Below the pieces are notes generated by a model. The model did not search any database. It was not told the origin of the DNA and saw only the letters and a program-made list of their open reading frames with translations. Shown here piece by piece: positions 25,379 to 35,575 of a stretch of DNA of 64,000 nucleotides. Position 1 is the stretch's first letter. The number at the start of each line of letters is the position of its first letter. The stretch comes from CAJQPP01 sp963793465. GTDB taxonomy: Bacteria; Planctomycetota; Planctomycetia; Pirellulales; Pirellulaceae. A program made the position numbers and the translations under genes. The stretch lies in NCBI GenBank assembly GCA_963793465.1, contig CAWCAJ010000001.1:1-64000 (forward strand), read 5' to 3'.

Positions 25379-26619
25379 CTACCGATCCACTGCAACCAAT
25401 TCAGGGTGCGGTCCAACGCATAGCGTCATGTTATCAACCAGAGGGTATTTTTCGGCCACTGCGTGAACCTGATCCAGTGTGACTGCCTGGTAAAGCGCCG
25501 CAATCTCACCCGGCGACTTGAAGGTCTGCTTTTTCAGCCACTGCGTCCCCACCGAGAACATCCTACTTTCGGTTCGTTCACTGGAAAGCACAATGTGAGC
25601 GGCGATTTTGCGTTTGGCAAGCTCCAGCTCCATTTCCGTAACGGGCCGGCTGACGGCCTGTTGTTGCAGTTCGCAAACTCGTTGCAAATTTTCCTGCGCC
25701 TGTTCGGCGCACAACAGACAAAGGTCATGATCAGACCTGCGGCATCATACTCGTAGTTCCCCATTCCGGCAGCTTCTGCCATGCCGGTATCCAGCAGGTC
25801 CCAGTACATGCGGCTGCCGCTATCGTCACCCAGAATGGTCGTCAGGACACGCGATGCGAACCGGTCTTCGTCGCCGCTGCTGGGGCCATTGCTCAACTGC
25901 AACAGATATTGTTGAGTCGACTCGGGCTTATGCATGGTCACGAATCCGTTGCGTGTCGAGGCTGGCGCGGCCACACGGGGCGCCTCAAAATTCTGCCAGG
26001 CACCACAGCACTTCTCACAATCGGCGACCAGTTGGTCAAAGTCCACATTGCCGGCTGCCGCCAGGGCAATGTTGCCGGGAGCATACCTCTGCTCGAAGTA
26101 ACGGTGCATCTTTTGCGGTGTCAAACCAGTGACCGTTTGCTCGGTTCCCAATACGCTTTGCCCCAAGGGATGATCCCCAAAGAACTCGGCCATGATCCGT
26201 TCGTGACCGCCATAAGGTGGCTGGTCGTCGTACATCTTGATCTCTTCGACGATCACCTGTTTCTCGGTTTCAAAATCATCCTCGCGCAACGAGGGCCGCA
26301 TCAGATCGGACAGGACCTCCACAATCCTGCTTTGAAAATCCGGTAAGACCGTGGCATGGTAGATCGTGCTCTCTTCCCCGGTGCGGGCGTTGGAATGGGA
26401 ACCCATTTCATCCAGTTCCCGGTTTACCTGTTCGGCCGTGCGATGGGGGGTCCCCTTGAAAACCATATGTTCCAGGAAATGACTGACTCCCCCGATATCC
26501 GGTGTTTCATCCCGGGCACCGGTGCGGACAAAGAAACCGCACGCCATGGCGTGGGCTGCCGGATTGCATTCGGCAACAATTTCCAAACCGTTATCCAGCC
26601 GATGCTGACGGTACTGCAT
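25379..26619 (-). CDS. M16 family zinc metallopeptidase, catalytic subunit (one-base frameshift near 25706)
   Basis: Mitochondrial-processing-peptidase-like enzyme with the inverted zinc motif HFLEH in GGVSHFLEHMVFKGTPHRTA and the downstream Glu in EKQVIVEEIKMYDDQPP. The N-terminal half and the middle are intact; near 25706 the frame changes, and the expected continuation (EQAQENLQRVCELQQQAVSR, then TEMELELAKRKIAAHIVLSS) appears in another frame up to the stop at 25379. One missing base in the codon before GAACAG would join them as CCAPEQAQENLQ, a good family match, so a sequencing indel is plausible. The start overlaps the next M16 gene by 29 bp. The pair probably forms a heterodimeric peptidase. 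Confidence 0.82.
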
Positions 26620-27859
26620 GCTGTAGCTCCAGGGGTTCAGGACCCAACGTTACCAGGTTGAAGTGGTCCAGCGGTTGCGACTGGACATAGTCGTTAAGTC
26701 GTTCAATCGTCAGAGCATTGATCAGCTCGCTAACCTCGGCCAGTGTCCGGGCTCGACCCAGATGAAACCAGTCGCCAGCAATGGACCCCGCGCGTGAGCG
26801 ACTGGATTCCTGCTGCAGAACCAGCGAGCTGCGAATCTGGACTTTCAGTCGCTCCAGTTCGTCCGGCTGGACACCATCCTGCAACGCCACCAGTTGTTGC
26901 ACCAGAGCGTCCAGCGATTCCTGGGCCCGCTGTGAACTGGTTCCCACATAACCGACAACGCAGGCCTGGTTCAGCACCGAATGCAGGGATGCAAACACCG
27001 TGTAGCAGAGTCCCTGTTTTTCCCGCAGGTTGTAGAACAGTCGGGAACTCATGCCATCGCTGAGGACACCCACAGCCGCACGTGCCAGGAAATAGTCGGG
27101 ATGCCGGTAAGGCAATGTGGGACAGGCAACCGCAATATGGGATTGTTGGCTGTCAAAAGGAATGTGCAGGGAGCCCACGACGGCATCCCTGTCCAAAAGC
27201 GGTTGCGGCGGATTGGGCACCCAATCGCCAAACAGTGACTCCACGCTGGTGACCACTTCATCCCAGTCAATCTTCCCCGCCACACTCAGGATCAAGCCAT
27301 CCGGCTGATAATAACGACCAAAAAAATCGCGGATGTCCTGCAAAGTCAGATTGGCCACGGACTCCATCGACCCCTGGCTCCAGCGGCCACGCGGATCCCC
27401 GTACTGACGCCTTCTCAGCTGCAACATGACGCGTTGAGTAAGATCGTCTTCAATGGAACGAATCTCCTGAAAACAAACCAGGCGACCCTCTTCCAGCTGC
27501 GATTCCGGGATTAACGGTTCCCGCAGGACATCGCGGTACACCCGAAACGCAGCCTGCAGACTGGCCGCGGGCAAAGCGCCGCTGTAATGGGTGTGGTAAA
27601 CGGAGGCATTGCTGTTGTAGTCGATACCCAGCCACTCCAGCTTTTCAATGAATTCGCGACTGTTTAAAGCGCCGCATCCCCGCTGGACCATTTCGCAGAC
27701 GAAATTTGCCAGCCCCGCCTTTTGCGGAGGATCGTACTGGCAACCGGCGGGCACGGAGAACGAGAACGCTGCCGACTCCAGCCAGGGCATCAACTCACCA
27801 ACCACGGTCATGCCATTGGCGAGGCGATGGGATTCAATCTGCTGGTTCATTGTTTTCAT
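26591..27859 (-). CDS. M16 family peptidase-like protein lacking the zinc motif (partner subunit)
   Basis: A 422-residue M16-fold protein. Where the active subunit has HFLEH, this one has NFVCE (AGLANFVCEMVQRGC), so it cannot bind zinc. It keeps the C-terminal substrate-binding Arg-Tyr region (SRLFYNLREKQGLCYTVFAS), as do non-catalytic partners of heterodimeric M16 peptidases. Its gene lies directly upstream of the catalytic one with a 29-bp overlap, a common arrangement. ATG at 27859 was chosen over an in-frame TTG at 27886; 27850 is also possible. No clear signal peptide. Role: binding and presenting peptides to the catalytic partner (family knowledge). Confidence 0.88.
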   Translation of the reverse strand: MKTMNQQIESHRLANGMTVVGELMPWLESAAFSFSVPAGCQYDPPQKAGLANFVCEMVQRGCGALNSREFIEKLEWLGIDYNSNASVYHTHYSGALPAASLQAAFRVYRDVLREPLIPESQLEEGRLVCFQEIRSIEDDLTQRVMLQLRRRQYGDPRGRWSQGSMESVANLTLQDIRDFFGRYYQPDGLILSVAGKIDWDEVVTSVESLFGDWVPNPPQPLLDRDAVVGSLHIPFDSQQSHIAVACPTLPYRHPDYFLARAAVGVLSDGMSSRLFYNLREKQGLCYTVFASLHSVLNQACVVGYVGTSSQRAQESLDALVQQLVALQDGVQPDELERLKVQIRSSLVLQQESSRSRAGSIAGDWFHLGRARTLAEVSELINALTIERLNDYVQSQPLDHFNLVTLGPEPLELQHAVPSASAG

Positions 27860-28117
27860 AGCACTGCCAGGACCTGAAGTCTCCAAATCGGGAACGCGTT
27901 ATTCTACGGATTTATCGGCAAGTGCGTAGGTCCCGGCAGATTACGTTCATTTCTCCGTCTGCAACAGCTGCCGCCACCCTGACCATTCCCGAGTCCAATT
28001 CCGCAATACCCTGAAAAGTGCTCGTTTTGACGGGATTTGTCAGGTCTTTTATAATGCCAGTACGAATCTGCCCCGGCGTGTGCGCAGCTACCCCACACTT
28101 ATGAGATCGCGACGACC

Positions 28118-31100
28118 ATGCCTCGAATGTTCCTGTCGCTGCTTCTGATCGGAATCCTGTCCCCCGGCGGCCTGGCCAACCTGCTGCAGGAACCTGCCCA
28201 GGAGCCTGGATCGGAAGAAGAATTCACCGCTCCGCAACTCGAGTTTTTTGAAACTCGTGTACGCCCTCTGCTAGTGACGCATTGTTACGACTGTCATGGA
28301 CCTGAGGCGGATCCCCCGGAGGGCGGATTGAGCATGGTCTCCCGCAAGTCCATTCTCACCGGGGGGGACAGCGGACCTGGAATCGATCTGCACGACCCGT
28401 TCAAGAGTCGCATCCTTTCCGCCATCCGCTACGGAGTCCTGTTTCAAATGCCGCCCGACGGTCAATTGTCGGCGGAAGACCAGGCCGTCTTCGAGCAGTG
28501 GGTGCTGGACCGGGCACCCTGGCCGGCTGCGTCTGACATTGAAGTGGCCCGTAAAAATGAGTTTGACCTGGCTCAACGAAAGGCAGACCATTGGTGCTGG
28601 CAACCGGTTGCCGATCCCGCCCCACCCGCAGTGCAAAACGCCCGTTGGCCTCGCGATCCGATCGACCACTTCATACTGGCCAAAATCGAACAGGCCGGAC
28701 TGGCTCCGGCAGAGCCCGCGGATCGGAGAACCTGGCTGCGACGGGTCACCCTGGATCTGACCGGACTGCCTGCCGAACCTGCCGAGATTGAGGCCTTCCT
28801 GCAGGACGATTCTGAAGACGCCTTTGAAAGGGCGGTCGACCGACTGCTGGCATCTCCCCATTTCGGAGAACGTTGGGCCCGGCATTGGATGGACCTGATC
28901 CGCTACGCGGAAACCTGCGGGCACGAGTTTGACTACCCCATCCCCCACGCTTACCAGTACCGGGATTATCTGATCCGCGCATTCAACGAGGATCTGCCCT
29001 ATCGCGATTTCCTGATCGAGCATATTGCGGGCGACCTGCTGCAGCACCCCCGCCGGCATCCCCAAACCGAGACCAATGAATCCATTCTGGGAACGGGGTT
29101 CTGGTTTTTGGGAGAAGCCACGCACGGACCGGTCGATGTGAAAGGGGATGAGGCCGGCCGAATCGACAACCAGATCGACGTGATGGGCAAGACCTTCCTG
29201 GGCCTGACCATTGCCTGCGCGCGATGTCACGACCACAAGTTTGATGCCATTGCCGCTGAAGACTATTACGGTCTGGCCGGGTTCCTGCAAAGCTCGCGTC
29301 GACAGAATGTGATGCTGGATCCCCATCGCAAAATCGAGCGGGGATTCGAAGCGGCCTGCCAGGTTTCCGATCGCGTCTCGGAGACGCTCGAAAATTTTCT
29401 GTTGAAGATCGCCGCCTCGGAGACACGCAATTTCAACGCCGCGAGTTACATGCAGGCGGCCGTGATGGTTCTGCAACAACAGGACGAGTGGAAACGCCCT
29501 GCACGACAATTGCTGGAAGCCGAAGACCTGAATCAAACGCATCTTTCAGCTGGAACGACGCGGCGACAGGATTTGCAAGGCTGGAACAAGGGGGGCCATT
29601 TATGGTGGACCGACGCCGCCCCGCAGGACTCGCTGACGCTGGAAATGCCTATCCCTGCCGCCGGCCGCTACCAGTTACTGGCTCGTTTCACCAAAGCCCC
29701 CGACTACGGCATCGTCAGCGTCTCGGTTAACGACCAGCCTGCGATCGAAGCTCTGGACCTGTACGCACCGCAAGTGGAACGTGGCAGTGAAATCGCTCTC
29801 GGCTTTTTCGATTTCTCCCTCGGCAATCAACGCTTGACCATAAAAATCGTCGGGCAAAACGAACAGGCTGTGCCGCGGTACATGGTCGGCCTGGATTATC
29901 TGGTACTGCAAACCGAGCCACCAGCCGCACCCTCGGCCGCCGCCCGGGAGATTCAGGAAGCCCTTTGTGAGCAATTCGTGCTGGATCCGGCACAGTTGCG
30001 GCGTTGGATTGCGGCGATTGAGGACCCTGCAACCACGGCAACCGACCATCCCGGCTACCTGTTACGTCAGTCCGCCGAGTCGACTGTTGATTTGCATTCC
30101 GACGAGGCAGACGCATTTTATTCGCCATTGTTCCAACAGTTGCGGGATTCACAAGAATCATGGCAACGCTGGTACGAGACCGATTCGGTGAACGCGGCAG
30201 CGGTGCAACTCAGCTCGATCGATGACTGGGACCGTCAGGGATTTGCTTTTCTCCGGGATGTTGCCAACCCGCAGTTTCACCCGTTGGATGCGAATCCGGT
30301 TTGGTGTGGCGATTGGAATCCGATGCACAGCGGAAGGTTGGGACCCAAGTTCCAGGGTGTCCTGCGTTCCCCTACGTTTGAGATCCAACACCCCCATCTC
30401 TATTACCACGTTTTCGCCCGCAACGCCCAGATTCGCCTGATCATCGATGGCTTCCGATTGGACGTGAACAATGCCCTGTTGTTCAACGGCATGAACCTGA
30501 CGGTCGACACCGGAGGGAAATGGCAATGGGTTCAACAGGCCGGGGATTTGAAGAATTACATCGGGCATCGGGCCTTTATCGAGATCATTGATCAGGGAGA
30601 CGGTTTCATTGCCGTCGACCAGATTCGCGCGACGGACATGGACCCGACCCGAGCCGTGCCGCCGCCGTTACCTGCTTCGCTGCAAACGCTGCTGGCAGAC
30701 GTCGAGGCCGGGTCCTGGCACGACGCCCGTTTCAATCAGGGATGGACGCCACTGCAACGAGTCTGCCAATCGCTGGCCAATGCCATGCAGCCGCACACGC
30801 TGGTATCCAACAATCCGTTGACGGTTCGTGACGGTACCTTGTTTAACTGGATGCTCCAGCATCGGTTGTTTCCCGATCAGGCCTATGACGAGCTGGAGGC
30901 GTCGCTCCGGGAAGCGCGGCTCCGATTGTCGAAAATCAACGACGATCTACCGGCCCCCGAGTTGGCCCTGGGAATGGTCGATGGCAGTCCGGAGAACGAG
31001 TATGTCTTCATTCGCGGGAATCACAGGAACCTGGGTTCCCAGGTTCCCCGCTCTCCCATCCAGGCATTGCACGATGCGAATCGCTGGAATCGGGATTTGC

Positions 31101-31975
31101 AGTCCAGTGGACGACTGGAACTGGCTGAGAACATGGTATCCCCTGAGCACCCCCTGACCCGGCGGGTGATCGTGAATCGTATCTGGCACCATTTGACCGG
31201 GCGAGGGCTGGTGGAATCCGTGGATAATTTTGGTGTGTTGGGCAAGCGGCCGACGCACCCGGAGTTACTGGACTATCTGGCGACGGAATTCTCGAGGCAG
31301 GGCTGGTCGATCAAGCAGATGATTCGCCGGATTGTGCTCTCCCAAACCTATCGCATGAGTAGCTCGCACCCACAGGTGGCCTCCCAGACCGACCCCAACA
31401 ACGAGCTACTCTACAAGTTTCGTCTCCGCCGAATCCCGGGAGAAGCCATTCGCGATTCCATTCTGGCCATCTCAGGCCAGCTTGACTCCACGATGTACGG
31501 GCCCAGTGTCCCCATCCACCTGACGGAGTTTATGCAGGGTCGCGGGCGCCCGGGTGCCAGCGGACCGCTGGATGGTCAGGGGCGACGCAGCATCTACATT
31601 GAGGTGCGAAGGAATTTCCTGTCACCCATGATGTTGGCATTTGATACCCCCATCCCATTCAACGCGATCGGCCAAAGGAACAATTCCAATGTCCCGGCGC
31701 AGGCCTTGATCATGATGAACGACCCCTTTGTATTGGACCAGGCCGGAAAGTGGGCCCGACGACTGATTGATCAGGAACCTGACCCGTCCGCCCGTACGCA
31801 ACGGGCTTTCCTGGCGGCCCTTGGCCGACCCGCCACGTCGCAGGAATTCGAGGAGATCGCCCTGTTCCTGGAAACCCAAAAGCAGGCCTACGGTACCGAC
31901 GTCAATGAACAACAACTGTGGACGGATGTGTGCCACATTGTATTCAATCTGAAGGAGTTCATTTACGTCAAGTAG
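28118..31975 (+). CDS. PSCyt1-DUF1549-DUF1553 planctomycete cytochrome-like protein
   Basis: A 1285-residue exported protein typical of planctomycetes. After a signal peptide (FLSLLLIGILSPGGLA) comes the PSCyt1 domain with a heme-binding CYDCH at 56-60 (LLVTHCYDCHGPEADPPEGG). DUF1549 follows (WLRRVTLDLTGLPAEPAEIE, HFGERWARHWMDLIRYAETC) with a second CxxCH in CARCHDHKFDAIAAEDYYGL. Two carbohydrate-binding-like beta regions lie in the middle (about 490-600 and 710-850) and DUF1553 at the end (LTRRVIVNRIWHHLTGRGLV, RRIPGEAIRDSILAISGQLD). These proteins are thought to act with DUF1501 partners in breakdown of complex polysaccharides, but no reaction is proven. The DUF1501 gene follows 69 bp downstream. 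Confidence 0.95.
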   Translation: MPRMFLSLLLIGILSPGGLANLLQEPAQEPGSEEEFTAPQLEFFETRVRPLLVTHCYDCHGPEADPPEGGLSMVSRKSILTGGDSGPGIDLHDPFKSRILSAIRYGVLFQMPPDGQLSAEDQAVFEQWVLDRAPWPAASDIEVARKNEFDLAQRKADHWCWQPVADPAPPAVQNARWPRDPIDHFILAKIEQAGLAPAEPADRRTWLRRVTLDLTGLPAEPAEIEAFLQDDSEDAFERAVDRLLASPHFGERWARHWMDLIRYAETCGHEFDYPIPHAYQYRDYLIRAFNEDLPYRDFLIEHIAGDLLQHPRRHPQTETNESILGTGFWFLGEATHGPVDVKGDEAGRIDNQIDVMGKTFLGLTIACARCHDHKFDAIAAEDYYGLAGFLQSSRRQNVMLDPHRKIERGFEAACQVSDRVSETLENFLLKIAASETRNFNAASYMQAAVMVLQQQDEWKRPARQLLEAEDLNQTHLSAGTTRRQDLQGWNKGGHLWWTDAAPQDSLTLEMPIPAAGRYQLLARFTKAPDYGIVSVSVNDQPAIEALDLYAPQVERGSEIALGFFDFSLGNQRLTIKIVGQNEQAVPRYMVGLDYLVLQTEPPAAPSAAAREIQEALCEQFVLDPAQLRRWIAAIEDPATTATDHPGYLLRQSAESTVDLHSDEADAFYSPLFQQLRDSQESWQRWYETDSVNAAAVQLSSIDDWDRQGFAFLRDVANPQFHPLDANPVWCGDWNPMHSGRLGPKFQGVLRSPTFEIQHPHLYYHVFARNAQIRLIIDGFRLDVNNALLFNGMNLTVDTGGKWQWVQQAGDLKNYIGHRAFIEIIDQGDGFIAVDQIRATDMDPTRAVPPPLPASLQTLLADVEAGSWHDARFNQGWTPLQRVCQSLANAMQPHTLVSNNPLTVRDGTLFNWMLQHRLFPDQAYDELEASLREARLRLSKINDDLPAPELALGMVDGSPENEYVFIRGNHRNLGSQVPRSPIQALHDANRWNRDLQSSGRLELAENMVSPEHPLTRRVIVNRIWHHLTGRGLVESVDNFGVLGKRPTHPELLDYLATEFSRQGWSIKQMIRRIVLSQTYRMSSSHPQVASQTDPNNELLYKFRLRRIPGEAIRDSILAISGQLDSTMYGPSVPIHLTEFMQGRGRPGASGPLDGQGRRSIYIEVRRNFLSPMMLAFDTPIPFNAIGQRNNSNVPAQALIMMNDPFVLDQAGKWARRLIDQEPDPSARTQRAFLAALGRPATSQEFEEIALFLETQKQAYGTDVNEQQLWTDVCHIVFNLKEFIYVK

Positions 31976-32044
31976 CAAAATCAACTCTGCCCGCGTCACG
32001 GTAGCCTTCGCGGCATCCATGGCCAATCGAGAACCAGGAACCCC

Positions 32045-33496
32045 ATGCAAAAACCCACTCACTGCCAACGCTTTCGTCCGCGTGCCATGACCCGCCGCCA
32101 GATGCTGCAAGACGCCGCCTGTGGGTTTGGTGGCGTTGCCCTGGCGGCTCTGACCGCCGACCCCAGCTTCGCCGGCATGCTGCCGCGGCATACCGACAAC
32201 GAAAACCCGCTGGCGCCCAAGGCCCCACACTTTGCCGCCAAAGTCAAACGCGTGGTGTACCTGTACATGGACGGCGGCCCCTCGCAAGTAGATACCTTTG
32301 ACCCCAAACCCATGCTGGCCAGGGAGAACGGAAAGCCGTTCAAGATGAAGATTGAACCGACCCAGTTCAACAACATCGGCCAGACATTGCAAAGTCCTTG
32401 GAAGTTCCAGCGCTACGGGGAGTGTGGCACTCCGGTAAGCGACCTGTTTCCCAACGTGGCCCGTCATGTGGATGACATGGCCGTGATTCGTTCCATGACC
32501 AGCGGATTCAGCGAACATACCAATGCCAATTACTTCCTGCACACCGGAAACGGGTTCCAGGGCCGTCCCAGCATGGGTGCCTGGGTAGGTTATGGTCTGG
32601 GTAGTGAATGCGAGGACCTGCCTGGGTTTGTCGTTCTGAATGGCGGCCTGATTCCTCCCGGTGGCCTGGACTGCTTCAACAGTGGTTTTTTGCCCGCAAC
32701 CTTCCAGGGTTCCATTTTCAATCCCGGTGATCAACCGCTGGCCAACATCGTTCCCCGCGAGCAGAGTGCCCGCTTGCAGCAGAACAAATTGGCTTTATTG
32801 AAAAGCCTTGATCAAAGGAACCTGGCCACACTGGGCGGCCATGATCACATAGAATCGGCGATCGCCAACTACGAACTTGCCTACCGGATGCAGTCCACGG
32901 TTCCCGAACTTGCCAGCCTGGATGGGGAATCGCCTGAAACGCAGCAGATGTATGGCCTGGAATCGCAACACACGGGGGCCGCTACATTTGGCCGACAATG
33001 CCTGCTGGCCAGACGTCTGTTGGAAAAAGGGGTCCGGTTCATTGAGCTGACTTGCCCTGGCGTGGGGCACGATCGCTGGGACCAGCACCAGAATCTGAAG
33101 AAAGGGCACGAAGATAACGCTCGCGCCGTGGATCAGGGGATCGGGGCCCTGCTGACTGATCTCAAACAGCGTGGTCTTTGGGAAGACACTCTGGTCGTGT
33201 GGTCTGGTGAATTTGGCCGCACGCCTTTTGCACAAGGAGCCAATGGACGCGATCATAACCCCTTTGGTTTCAGCCTGTGGATGGCCGGGGGTGGCATAAA
33301 AGGCGGTACGGTGTACGGCGCCACGGACGAGTTTGGATACAAGGCCGTGGAAAACAAAGTCGAAATCCACGATTTGCACGCTACCATGTTGCACCTGTTG
33401 GGCATGGACCATACGCGTTTGACCTACCTGTGGGGGGGACGCGATATGCGACTTACCGATGTTCACGGTCGGGTCATTCAAGACGTTCTGGCCTGA
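32045..33496 (+). CDS. DUF1501 family secreted protein
   Basis: A 483-residue Tat-type exported protein (TRRQMLQDAACGFGGVALAA). The alkaline-phosphatase-like fold is visible in RVVYLYMDGGPSQVDTFDPK, the start of the DUF1501 domain, with GHDRWDQHQNLKKGHEDNAR and VVWSGEFGRTPFAQGANGRD, then HNPFGFSLWMAGGG, carrying likely metal ligands. It is the standard partner of the PSCyt1/DUF1549/DUF1553 gene just upstream. Function is inferred to be hydrolytic on sulfated or complex substrates; the true reaction is unknown. The ATG at 32045 places the twin arginines near residue 16; another ATG (MTRRQML) is also possible. The next gene starts 18 bp after its stop. Confidence 0.93.
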   Translation: MQKPTHCQRFRPRAMTRRQMLQDAACGFGGVALAALTADPSFAGMLPRHTDNENPLAPKAPHFAAKVKRVVYLYMDGGPSQVDTFDPKPMLARENGKPFKMKIEPTQFNNIGQTLQSPWKFQRYGECGTPVSDLFPNVARHVDDMAVIRSMTSGFSEHTNANYFLHTGNGFQGRPSMGAWVGYGLGSECEDLPGFVVLNGGLIPPGGLDCFNSGFLPATFQGSIFNPGDQPLANIVPREQSARLQQNKLALLKSLDQRNLATLGGHDHIESAIANYELAYRMQSTVPELASLDGESPETQQMYGLESQHTGAATFGRQCLLARRLLEKGVRFIELTCPGVGHDRWDQHQNLKKGHEDNARAVDQGIGALLTDLKQRGLWEDTLVVWSGEFGRTPFAQGANGRDHNPFGFSLWMAGGGIKGGTVYGATDEFGYKAVENKVEIHDLHATMLHLLGMDHTRLTYLWGGRDMRLTDVHGRVIQDVLA

Positions 33497-33514
33497 TCCC
33501 AGTGGGTAAGTCAC

Positions 33515-35575
33515 ATGCGTTCCCATTCCCGCCAGCCGGATCGTGAATTTCGTCCGCTACCCCATGTTCTGTGGATGGGTCTGGTTTGGTTGTTGATGAC
33601 GATTACGGTTGCCGGCTACCTGCTGTTTGTCCAGCGGAACATCTGGCAGCCACCGTTGACCTGGTGGTGGCTGACAGGGGTCGCCAGCGGACTGGCAACC
33701 CTGGCAGCAGCGTACGCCTTATTTCGTTCACTCCGCCTGGGGACACGTCGCACCTGGTCCCTGGCCATCTTCATGTTGACCCTGACCCCGTTGGTTTGGC
33801 TGGCCTGCTTTGTCGGGTCCTCGATGTCTAAATTCGACCGCCGCGACGATATCAAATTATCGCAGCCCTTGAGAGCCTTGGGATTGTGGGCGGGCAACTA
33901 TTTTGAAGTGGCAGCCTATTGGCGGTACCCGCGGATTTCGGAGGGCCAATATGTGCGGTTGTTTGACAACGGTCAGCCGCAGCAGGTCGCCTGGCTAATC
34001 GATCAAATGGATCGCCATGTCGAGGAAATGGCGAACCGCTTGCAGATCGAAGTACCTTATCAGAAGATCTGCTGGGTACGCGGCAACCTGTCCGGTCTGT
34101 CCAATCGCGCCATCGGAGCGTGGGCAATCTGCGGTTCCGCTGCGGACCCGACCGATTTGGGTTACCCCGATCGGCATGAAGTCGCCCATTGCCTGATCAG
34201 CCTGAGCTGTCCGGTGCAGCAGGACATGCCGATGTTGCTGGCGGAAGGTTGGGCCCAATCGCAAAGCGTTCCTCGTCCCACCGCCATTCTGAGCCTGTTG
34301 CAAGAACAACAGGCGGGTACGCACGTTGCGTTATCCGATTTGGTGCAAGGGTCGGCTTATGGTCAATCGCGGGACACTGCCTACAGCCACGGCGCAGCTT
34401 TCACCTGGTACTTGCTGGAAAAATTTGGCGGGCCAAAATTCCTGGAGCTGTATGGCCAGGTGCGGCGGTCCACTTTCCAAAGCGATGTTCAGGACATTTT
34501 GGGAATCAGCTTTGCGGATCTGGAATCCGACTTTTGGGCCTGGTTGCACAGACAACAGGACTCGGCCCAACAGGCGGCGCTGGAAGCAGGATTGGCGAGA
34601 CCCGTTTTCCGGATCGAGCGGGAGGAGGACCTGCCGCGCTGGCAACAGATCCGCGAGTCGCGGCGGCAGGTTGCTCAAAACTCGCCGCCCGCCTCGGCCG
34701 CCTTCCGGGCGATCGTGCGGCAACCAGGATTGCCCTACACCTTGAATCTGGTGATCGAAAAAAATTCGGCCTGGATCCTCCAGGATTTCCCGCCCCACAC
34801 TCGATCCGACCGCTGCCATCTGTTGACCCCGACGGTGCGGGCCGATTTGGTGAGCGGGACAGATGCGGGTTGGGCCCCGGATCCCGACATGGAACGCGAT
34901 ATGGAGGGCGACGAGATTTCCCTGGCAAGAGAACTGCAATCCCTTCGCCAGTTCTGGTTTGCCGCACACGACCCGTCCAATGCGTTCCTGGTCGACATTT
35001 TGGATCCGGGTTTGGGCGCGTCTTGGTTTCAGCACCTCATTCACAGTATCGAACCGGGAGAGGACCCGGAAACACCCTGGACCATTCGTTTTTCCACCGT
35101 CTTTGAAGAGGAACCGGACCGTCAGGAGCGTGGCCTGTTGTTGGTGGATCCCCAGCAACATTTTGAATTGGTCAGCATGGAAACCGAATCCACGGGCGGG
35201 TCGACTGAAAAAGTCACATTCCAGACTCGGGAAGTATTTGGGACCCGCATGGTCACCGGCTGGCATCGGCAAACGGATGCAGCCGAGGATGCCGAGATGG
35301 AGTTACGGGCGTTGACCGAGTCTGAAATCAGCAGTCTTAAATCGCAGGTGGAAACCGCCGCCGCATCTGCCAGTCGCCCCATTTGGGAGCGTCAATCCGG
35401 TCAGGGGAATAGACGGGTTATGCAACCCTGGACCTTGGCGATTGCCTGGCCGACGCTGGCTGTCGTCCTGTTGGCAATTGACCTGGCTGGAGAACACATC
35501 AGGATCAGAGTCGTGCCGCCAGCGGAGCCAAGGAGTGCGGAACCCGAGATCCAAGAAAACGGGGACGCCCCGTAG
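33515..35575 (+). CDS. Membrane-anchored putative zinc metallopeptidase (HEVAH motif)
   Basis: A 686-residue protein that I cannot assign to a named family. It has three N-terminal membrane segments (about 20-40, 50-70, 82-102), a large soluble region and one C-terminal membrane segment (near TLAIAWPTLAVVLLAIDLAG). The soluble part contains HEVAH at 221-225 and, 19 residues on, LAEGWA with Glu244, the HExxH...E layout of gluzincin peptidases of the peptidase-MA type. A further region (SHGAAFTWYLLEKFGGPKFL) matches the helical continuation in such families. It starts 18 bp after the DUF1501 gene, so it is probably in the same operon and may process exported proteins. Activity is inferred from the motif only. 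Confidence 0.8.
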   Translation: MRSHSRQPDREFRPLPHVLWMGLVWLLMTITVAGYLLFVQRNIWQPPLTWWWLTGVASGLATLAAAYALFRSLRLGTRRTWSLAIFMLTLTPLVWLACFVGSSMSKFDRRDDIKLSQPLRALGLWAGNYFEVAAYWRYPRISEGQYVRLFDNGQPQQVAWLIDQMDRHVEEMANRLQIEVPYQKICWVRGNLSGLSNRAIGAWAICGSAADPTDLGYPDRHEVAHCLISLSCPVQQDMPMLLAEGWAQSQSVPRPTAILSLLQEQQAGTHVALSDLVQGSAYGQSRDTAYSHGAAFTWYLLEKFGGPKFLELYGQVRRSTFQSDVQDILGISFADLESDFWAWLHRQQDSAQQAALEAGLARPVFRIEREEDLPRWQQIRESRRQVAQNSPPASAAFRAIVRQPGLPYTLNLVIEKNSAWILQDFPPHTRSDRCHLLTPTVRADLVSGTDAGWAPDPDMERDMEGDEISLARELQSLRQFWFAAHDPSNAFLVDILDPGLGASWFQHLIHSIEPGEDPETPWTIRFSTVFEEEPDRQERGLLLVDPQQHFELVSMETESTGGSTEKVTFQTREVFGTRMVTGWHRQTDAAEDAEMELRALTESEISSLKSQVETAAASASRPIWERQSGQGNRRVMQPWTLAIAWPTLAVVLLAIDLAGEHIRIRVVPPAEPRSAEPEIQENGDAP

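Noticed and set aside
28271..29542. Minus-strand open frame opposite the PSCyt1/DUF1549 gene
   Set aside because: No start context or domain, and it lies fully inside a well-recognised plus-strand gene.
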